A program made the position numbers and the translations under genes. The notes below the pieces were generated by a model. The model did not search any database, was not told where the DNA came from, and saw only the letters and a list, made by a program, of their open reading frames with translations. Shown piece by piece: positions 18,001-27,000 of a DNA stretch of 64,000 nt; position 1 is the stretch's first letter; every line of letters begins with the position of its first letter. Source of the DNA: WTKG01 sp963735005. Lineage in GTDB: Bacteria; Actinomycetota; Actinomycetes; Actinomycetales; Demequinaceae. The DNA lies in contig CAVTJA010000010.1 of assembly GCA_963735005.1 (NCBI GenBank), positions 124,001 to 188,000 on the forward strand. Reading direction: 5' to 3'.

Positions 18001-21000
18001 CCCGTCCGCGTCGGTCGTGTCGGTGCCCGCGTAGCCCGCGGCGTCGTCGCCGCTGGGTTCGAACACGCCGTCGTTGTCGACGTCGATCCACAGCTGGACG
18101 TCCACGCCCGGGATGCCGGGTTCACCGCTGTCGGCCACGCCGTCGTCGTTGTAGTCGTACCAGACGAGGTCGCCGATCGCATATGTCGGGACGGGCGAGA
18201 AGCCGAAGTCAATCGTCAGCAGCGAGCTCGCGTCGTCCACGGTGACGCCGGTGTTCGTGTTGGCCGCGGCCTCCGCGCCCGAGTCGGACTGCGTCATGCC
18301 GCCGGCCACGAGCGTGACCTTCTTCGACACGCCCGCGTAGCCGGACTGCTCGGCGCCCTGGTCGCGCTGGTTCGTGGCGTCGTTCGCGGCCTGGCCCGTC
18401 GAGCTGCGGTAGCCCGACAGCGCGGTCACGTTGTAGTTGCCGCCGTCCGCGTTGCCCGCAGCGGCCGGCACAACCACCCAGTACACGCCCTCGGTCAGGC
18501 CGGTGAAGTAGTACAGGCCGTTCGCGTCCGTGACCGCGGTGCCCACGTAGACGTCGTCGCCGGATCCGCCGTCGAACGTGCCGTTCGCGCCTGCGGTCCA
18601 CAGCTCGACGTCGACGCCCGCGATCGGGTCCTCGTTCGAGTCGAAGATTCCGTTGTCCTCGTTGGCGGGGACGTAGGTGCCGTTGTTCTCGTTGACGTCA
18701 CCGTCGTCATACCAGACCACGTCGCCAAGGCGCAGCAGTTCGTAGTAGCCGAAGTCGACGGAGAAGTTCGAGTGGCTGTCGGGGCCGCCGAGCCAGCCGG
18801 AGTCGTCGTCCGCCGCATTGTCGGAGCGGAACTGCTCGTCCGTGGGCTCGGTGTTCACGGCGGCATCCACGTCCGCGTCGCCAAGCGTCACGATGCTCGA
18901 CAGCGCGTCGCCCGCGGTGACGGGGCTCACGGTGGCGCCGGCGTCCACGCCGTTGTCGTCGTTGTCGGCGTCGTCGTTCGCGTTGGTGGCGTCCGTCGTG
19001 GACGAGGCCAGGTTGTCGAGAGCGCCGGCGGTCGGGGCGGTGCCGCCCACGATGTCCTCGGTCTGGTCGTTCGGGATGAGCACGCGGTAGTCGCCCGCAA
19101 TGAGGTCCTCGAACGCGTAGTAGCCGTTGGAGTCCGTCACCGTCTCGTCGAGCACGGTGTCGCCTGCCGCGTTCAGGAGCTGCACGAGCACGCCGGGAAT
19201 GCCGTCCTCAATGTCCTGGGCCACGCCGTCGTTGTTCGTGTCGAGCCACACCCGGTTGCCGATGCGGTAGACGGGCACCTCGACGAAGCCGAAGTCCACG
19301 CGCAGGTTGGAGTCCGAGTCCGCGTAGGTGGCGCCGATCGCAGTGTTGGCCTCGGTCTCGGCGGAGCCGTCCGCGGCGGGGTTGGCGTCAACCTCGCCGG
19401 TCGGCTCGCTCGAGATGCTCAGCGTGATGGACTTCGACACCGCGATGTAGCCGCCGGAAACGGCGCCGTCGTCGTCGTTGTCGCCGGTCTCCACCGTCGT
19501 GGACTGGCCGGCGGACGAACGCGCGTCCGCGAACGGCGCGGACGGGATCGCGACGTAGTAGTCGGTGTCGGGGACGATGTTCGAGAAGTAGTAGTTGCCC
19601 TCGGACACGGACGTCGTGGTGTCCACGAGCACGTCGTCGCTGGCGGGGCCCTGGAATCCGTCGCCGTTCTCGTCGTGCCACAACTGGAGAGTCACACCCA
19701 CCAGGCCCGTCTCGCCGGACGATGCGTCGAAGACGCCGTTGTTGTCCGTCGCGGCCTCGGTGGCCGGGTCGGAGTCGGACTCGTCGCGCCACACCTGGTT
19801 GCCGAGGCGCACGCGTTGCGCGAAGCCAAAGTCGATGGTCTGGTTCGAGCGGTCGTCGCGCACCGAGCCGTCCTCGGCGCTGACGCCGGTGGTGCCGTCG
19901 GTCTCGCCGGTGGGCTCGGAGTTGTCGTCACCCTCGCCAACCGTGACGAGGCTCGCGGCCCAGCCGTCGTAGCTCAGGTACGAGAAGTCCACGCCGTTGT
20001 TGTCGTTGTCGACGTCGTTGTTCGCGTTGGCCTCGCGGACGGTGGACGAGTCGAGGCTGTCAAGCGCGCTTTGCTTGGGGATCATCACCCAGTAGTCGCC
20101 CGCAGGCAGGCCGGTGAACTCGTAGACGCCGTTGGAGTCGGTGACGTCGGTGGCGATCGGCAGGCCGTCCTCCTCGCCGCCGCCGGGCTCAAAGTTCGCG
20201 GAGCCGGAGTTGCGGAACAGGTACACGGTCACGCCCGGGATGCCGGTCTCGCCCGACTCGGCGATGCCGTCGTTGTCGTCGAGCCACACGAGGTCGCCGA
20301 TTTCGTACTCGGGCACCGGCGAGAAGCCGAAGTCGATGACGAGGTTCGAGTCGCCGTCGGCGAGCGTCACGCCCGTCTTGGTGTCCGCGTTCGCCTCGTC
20401 GGCCGCGTCTCCGTAGGTCATGCCACCGCGCACGGGCGCGACCTGGCCGGATACCGACGCATAGCCCGTCGCGGGGTCACCGTGATCGGTGTCGTTGCCG
20501 GTGGTCGTGGCGGCCGATGCGGGGGTCGAGGAGCGTAGGTCCGCGAGCAGCGTCGCGTTGTTGCCAGCGCCGTCGCCCTTGCCCGCGCCGGCGGGGATCA
20601 CGGTGAAGTAGTCGTTGAGCTCGTCGACGCCAATGAAGAAGTACTCGCCGGCCGAGTCCGTGGTGTCGGTGCCGACGTAGCCCGTCGCATCGTCGCCGGT
20701 CGGTTCGAAGTTGCCGTCGCCGTCGACGTCGATCCACAGCTCGACGTCAACGCCCGGGATCGGGTCCTCGTTCGAGTCGTAGACGCCGTTGTCCTCGTTC
20801 GCCGGGACGTACGCGCCGTTGTTCTCGGCGACGTCGCCGTCGTCGAGCCAGACCGTGTCGCCGATGCGCAGGCCGGGCGCGAAGCCGAAGTCGACGGTGA
20901 ACTGCGAGCGGTCGTCGGTGCCGTCCGTCCAGCCCGAGTCGTCGTCGGTCGCGACGTCGCTGCGGAACTGCTCGGTGGTCGGCTCGACTCCGTACGGGGC

Positions 21001-24000
21001 GGTGTCCGAGCCGAGCGTGAACAACGAGCTCTGCCAGTTCGCTCCGGCGATCACGCCGTTGTCGTCGTTGTCGGCGTCAGTGGACACGGCGCCGCCGTCG
21101 ACAGTGGAGATGAGGTTCGAGAGCGCGCCCGAGATGATCGACGAGTCGAGCGCGTCGGTCGGGTCGTCCTGAACGCCGGGGATGCGCACGCGGTAGTCGC
21201 CCGCCGCCAGGCCCTCGAAGGAGTACAAGCCCGCCGAGTCGGTGACGGTGCGCGCGATCACGGTGCCGCTGTCGTCGAGCAGCTCCACGAGCACGCCCGC
21301 AATGCCGTCCTCGCCGTTGTCGGCGGTGCCGTTGCGGTCCGTGTCGAGCCACACGAGGTTTCCGACGCGGTACTCCGGCACCAGGATGAAGCCCATGTCG
21401 ACGGTCAGCTCGGAGTCATCGTCGTCCGTCAGGTCGAGAGCGAGCTGGCTGTTGGCCTCCGTCTCGGCGGAGCCGTCGGCGGTCGGTAGCGCGTCGGATT
21501 CGCCCGTGGGCTCGCCGCCGATTGTCAGCGTGATCAGGTCCGACACCGAGATGTACGGGTTGGCGGCGCCGTCGGTGGCGGCCGCGCCGTTGTCGTTGTT
21601 GTCGGCCGCGGCGCCGCCGGAGTTGCGGCCGTCGCTCGACTTCATGGTGCCGAAGCCGCCCGGAAGGCTCTGGATAGCGACGAAGTAGTCGTCCTCGGGG
21701 AGGTGCTCGAACCAGTAGTTGCCCTCGGCGTCGGTCGTCGTGGTGTCGACGTAGGTGTCGTCGCCGCCGCCGAGTCCAGCGTCGAACGTGCCGTCGCCGC
21801 CGTCGGCGTAGAGCTTCACGGTGACGCCCGGCATGACCGACTCGCCCGCGTCAACCTCGCCGTTGTTGTCGGTTGCCGACGTGGTCGACAGGTCGCTGTC
21901 CTGCTCGTCGTGCCACACAAGGTTTCCGATGCGCAGGCCGCTGAAGAATCCGAAGTCCACCGAGAAGTTAGAACGGTTGTCGGCGTAGTCGGCGCCGGCG
22001 CCCACCGCGGTGCCGTCGTCGTCGTCCGTCGCGGTGTCGTCACGCGTGGTCTCGTCGTCCGGCTCGGCGCTCTGGCCAAGCGTGACCTCGCCCGCGGTCC
22101 AGCCGCCCACCGTGCCGTCCTCGACCGCGTTGTTGTCGTTGTCGACGTCGCCGTCAGCGTTGGCCACAGGGGTGCCCGCCGTCGTGAAGCCGTCGAGCTT
22201 CGCCTGGGTGGGGATGTGGACGTAGTAGTCGCCGGGCATGAGGCCCTCGAACGCGTAGTTGCCGGAGCTGTCGGTGAGGACGGTGTCGACGAGCACGTCG
22301 TCGTCCCCACCCTCGAAGCCGTCGCCGTCAGTGTCGACCCACAACTGCACGGTCACGCCCGAGATCCCGGACTCGCCGGTGTCGAACGTGCCGTTGTTGT
22401 CGAGGTCCTGCCAGACCACGTTGCCGATGCGGTAGAGCGGAACGAACCCGAAGTCCACCGTGAAGTTTGATTGCGCGTCGGGGCCGCTGGTCCAGCCGGT
22501 GTCGTCGTCCGTCGCGTCGCCAACGGCCTTCTGCTCGTTCGTGGGCTCGGTGCCGAAGGTGCCGTCGAACGCGCCGCCAAGGGTGACGACCGCGCTGCGC
22601 CAATCCGCGGCGTCAACGATGCCGTTGTCGTCGTTGTCGTCCGTGTCGACGTCCGGGTCGCCAGCGTCGATCGCGGACGACGCCAGTCCGTCAAGCGCGG
22701 TCGGAACCGCGGCCCCGGACTGGTCGAACGGAATAACGACGCGGTAGTTGCCCGCCACGAGGTCCTCGAAAGCGTAATAGCCGGAGGCGTCGGTGTCGGT
22801 CGAGCCGATGACGGTGCCGCCCGAGTTCTGCAGCTCCACCTGGACGCCCTCGATCGGGGCCTCGCCAGTGTCGAAAACGCCGTTTTCGTTCTCGTCGAGC
22901 CACACCCGGTTGCCGATGCGGTACAGCGGCACGTCGACGAAGCCGAAGTCGACCGCGAGCTCGGAGTCGTTGTCGGCGTACGTGCGGCCGGCAGCGTTCG
23001 CCTCGGTCTCGGCGGAACCGTCAGCCGCGGGGTTCGCGTCTACCTCGCCCGTGGTGGCGGCGCCCAGCGTCGCGGTGAACACGTGGGAAACCGACAGGTA
23101 GCCGGCGTTCGGGTTGCCGTCGTCGTCGTTGTCGTCGTCGCCGATCGCGGAGGACTGGCCGGACGACGAGCGCGGCGTCGTGAAGCCGCCGCCGATCGCC
23201 TGGATCGCTACAAAGTAGTCTTCGCCCGCCGCGACGCCTTCGAACCAGTAGTTGCCCTCGGAGTCCGTCGACGTGGACGCGATCGCGGCGCCGTCGAGTC
23301 CCGCGCCCACGCCCGGCTCGAAGTTGCCGTCGCCGTCGTCCTTGAACAGGTACACAGTGACGCCTGCGAGGCCAACCTCGCCCGAGGCGGCGTCGAACAC
23401 GCCGTTGTTGTCCGTCAACGCGGAGGTCGCCGGGTCGCTGTCGGACTCGTCGCGCCACACCTGGTTACCGATGCGCACGCGGTCGACGAAGCCGAAGTCG
23501 ACGGTCTGGTTGGCGCGGTCGTCCGCCACGGTCTCGGTTGGAGCAGCGTCGCTTCCGGTGGTGCCGTCCTTCTCGCCAGTGGGCTCGTCCGACTTGTCGC
23601 CGTTGCCAAGCGTGACCGCGCCGGAGGTCCAGCCGCCGTTGCTGCCATCCGGCACCGCGTTGTTGTCGTTGTCGACGTCGGCGTCGGCGTCGCCCACGGT
23701 CACCGACGACTCCGTGCGCCCGTTCAGCGCGGACTGGTCGTCGATGTGCGCGAAGTAGTCACCCGCGGGCAGGCCCGCGAAGTCGTAGTAGCCACCGCCC
23801 GCGGTGTCGTCGTACCCGACGTAGCCGGTCGAGTCGTCGCCCGTGGGCTCGAAGACCCCGTCGCTGTCGACGTCGAGCCACAGCTCGACCCGCACGCCGT
23901 CGATGCCCGATTCCCCGGAGTCGGCGATGCCGTTGTCGTTGGCGTCGAGCCAGACCAGGTTGCCGAACTCGTAAAGGATCTGGTCGAACACGAAGTCGAT

Positions 24001-27000
24001 GTTGAGATTCGAGTTGGCGTCCGCGTACGTGCCGGGCGCACGCGATGTGTCGGCGGCGTTGTCGGCGAGCTCACCGTCGTACGTCAGCACGACGTTGTCG
24101 CTCAGCGACAGCCAGCCAGACTCGGCGTCGCCGTCGTTGTCGAAGTTCAAGTCCTCGGGGTTCGCGACCGAGCCCGCGACCGGCTCGTAGTAGTCGAGCG
24201 CGCCGGGGACGATGGACGCGTCGAGCGAGTTGTCGATGGCGTCCTGCACCGCGGGGATGCCGACGGTGTACGTGCCCGGGAACAGGCCGGTAAACCAGTA
24301 GTCGCCGTTGGCGTCCGTGACGTCCTCCGCTATGACGGTGCCGCCGGAGTCACGCAGCTGCACGAGCACGCCCTCGACGCCCTCGCCAAACTCGCCGACG
24401 CCGTCGATGGTGCCGCCATTGCTGCCGTCGATGTACACCGTGGAGCCAAGGCGCATCAGCGCGAAGGTCACGCCCTCGGTGTCGTGGTCGTCCTCGTCGG
24501 CGATGTTGATGCCGTTCACCGGCGCCAGGTCGATGTCGTTGCTGTTGTCGACAGTGAACACGGAGCCGAGCCCGTCGGTCGCGTCGTTGCTCGAGTTGGT
24601 GTCGGGCGTGGAGTCGAAGTCCACCACCCAGGCCGGGATGGTGTCGCCGGTGGACGCGGTGTTGTCAAAAGCCGTGATCTCGGCAGTGTTGACGAGCACG
24701 TTCTGCGTCGTGGGCGAGGCGGTGGTGACCACCGGGAAGGTCAGAGACTCGTCGGGGGCGAGGCCGTCGATCACGAACTCGCCAGAGCCGACGTACGTGA
24801 CGGTGTGTCCGGACACGACCTGCGTCGCGTTGGTGCCAAACGCGAGGCCGCTCGCGAGGTAGTCCTGCACGTGGATGTTGTACGCGTCGTTCGCGCCCTG
24901 GTTCTTGACCGTGATGTCGAAGTTCACCGTCGCGGGCGCCGCGGACGTGATGTGGGCTTCCTGGCCGGACGCGCGCTCCTTGATGAGCGCGAGGTCGTAC
25001 AGCGGGATGGTCGCGACGTCGTGGTCGTCCTCGTCCTGGCCAGCCGTAGGTCCGGTCGAGCTGGAGGCGGTGTTCGTCCACGCCTGCTCGTCGATGACGT
25101 CGTCCTCGACGGTGCCGTCGTTGCTGGGGTTCGCGTCCGGGATCGAGTCGACGTCGTACACGGCGCCCGTGCTCGAGTCGCCGTTGCCTGCGTCGCTGTC
25201 GGTGTCGAATACCGAAATCTCCGCGTAGTTATCTAGGCCGTTCGCGATGGCGTCCGCGAGCGCGCTCGCGGCGATGTCCACGTCGAGGGTGATGGGCACG
25301 TCCACGAAATCGCCGGGCTCGAGCACGCCGGTCAGCGTGATCTGCGAGGCGTAAGTGGGGTCAGAGCCCGTGGACGCACTCCACGATCCGATGGCGATGG
25401 CGTTGCCGCTGCCGGTGGCGGTGGTGTCCGCGACGTCCTGGGCGGACAGCAGGGGCGCGAACTGGTCGCCGTTGATGTAGTCCGTAAGCGTCACGCTACC
25501 GACGTCACCGGAGCCCTGGTTGAAGACGCGCAGGTTGAAAGTCACAGTGCCCGACGCCAGCGGGCCGGTCGCCGAGACAACAGTCTTGCGCAGGGCTAGG
25601 TCGCGCTCAGGTACGACGGGCGGGGTAGTAAACCCAGCGTCGTACGTGTGGTTGTTGTCGCCGGGAAGCAGGGTTGCGCCGTCCACCGGGATGAGCGGGA
25701 ACCACGCGGACCCCAGGGTGCCGACACCCGTCGCGGGATCGGAGTCGATGTCGTCGGCCGCGGCGTCCTCGGTGGTGAGGATCAGCCCCTCGAGCGCGCC
25801 CCCAGAGCCGTAGTCGGCGGCGATTCCCACCCTGACCGTGACGTCGTTGTAGTAATCGAGGCCGCCGCCGATGTTGTCGCCGTCGCCCGCCGCCGCCTCG
25901 GTCACCGCCGTGGAGAAGTAGTATTCGCCGCCGCCGGAGGTAACGGCGGTGCCGACCACGGTGTTCGATGCGTCGAGCAACTGCACGGTGACGCCGTCAA
26001 TGCCGGGCTCGCCGGCATCCTGGACGCCATCACCGTCAGAATCGAGCCAGACGCGGTTGCCGATCTCGAGCGGCGCCACCTCGGCGAGCGTCTCGAGGTC
26101 GCCAAGGCCGCCGCCCTTCTGGAACGTGCCGTCGGGGCTACGCCGCGGCTCGGTGGGGTCGGAGTTGTCGAGGGTCTGGATGTAGCCGCGCTCAACCTGG
26201 CCGTCGGACGGCGCATACCAGTTGATGCCAGCGACGCGCACAGGGGCAAGCGGGTCGTACGACGTCGAGACGACCTCGTCGATGCCGAACAGGAGGCCAA
26301 GTCCACCGAGCGTGTTTTCGCGGTGGTCGTTGCTGGTCCCGAGCGAGTTCTGGTCCTGAAAGAACTCGCCGCCGCCGGGGCCGCTCGCGTTCGTGGTGCC
26401 GCCCGTGACGCTGGTGGTGCGCGAGCCCACTGCGCCCGCGCTCTCTGCCGAGAAGACGCCGGGCGAGGTCTCGTACGCGAGGAGCAAGTCGCCGCTAGCC
26501 GCGGGCTCGTAGAAGGTGGTGGTGTCGTCGGCGGCGTTGTCGGCGTCTGCGTCTACGGCCGCGTAGTTGCGGTTTCCGCCCTGCAGCGAGGTGCGGTCGG
26601 CGAAGCCGAGCATGAGGTAGCCGTCGGCGTCGAACTGGAGGTCGGACAAGATCGGCTGCGGGAAGATCTGGGCGGGCTTTCCCCACCACGTCAGCTCCAC
26701 GGTGTCGGTGGACCCGAACGGCGACCAGCTCCAGCTGTCCGTCCACGAGTTCCACCGCGCCATGTTGACCGTGGACGACGGGCCGCCGCTCGCGCCCGCG
26801 AGGCCCTTGGTGTAGCCGAGGCTGAGGTTGAGCATGTCGCCCGAGAAGGCGCCGAGCGTGCCGTCGCCGTTCTCGTCGGCGCGAATCAGGTGCGCCGCCA
26901 TGCCAGCGGAGCTCGCGCTCGTGGGCGTCGCCTGCGATTCGCCGCTGTCGACGTAGCCGACGTAAACCTGGTCGCGGTACACCGTGAGGGCCCACGGACG

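Noticed and set aside
16342..20538. A 1,398-codon open frame on the + strand, with others at 22471-25236 and 25648-27861
   Set aside because: They are antisense to the giant SdrD_B gene and consist of Val/Arg/Gly runs mirroring its Asp/Asn codons. Stop codons are rare by composition; there is no domain or ribosome site.
16839..26600. CRISPR-like or microsatellite repeats (GTTGTCGTTGTC runs)
   Set aside because: They are in-frame codons for Asp/Asn-rich calcium-type loops of SdrD_B units, with no constant spacer length.
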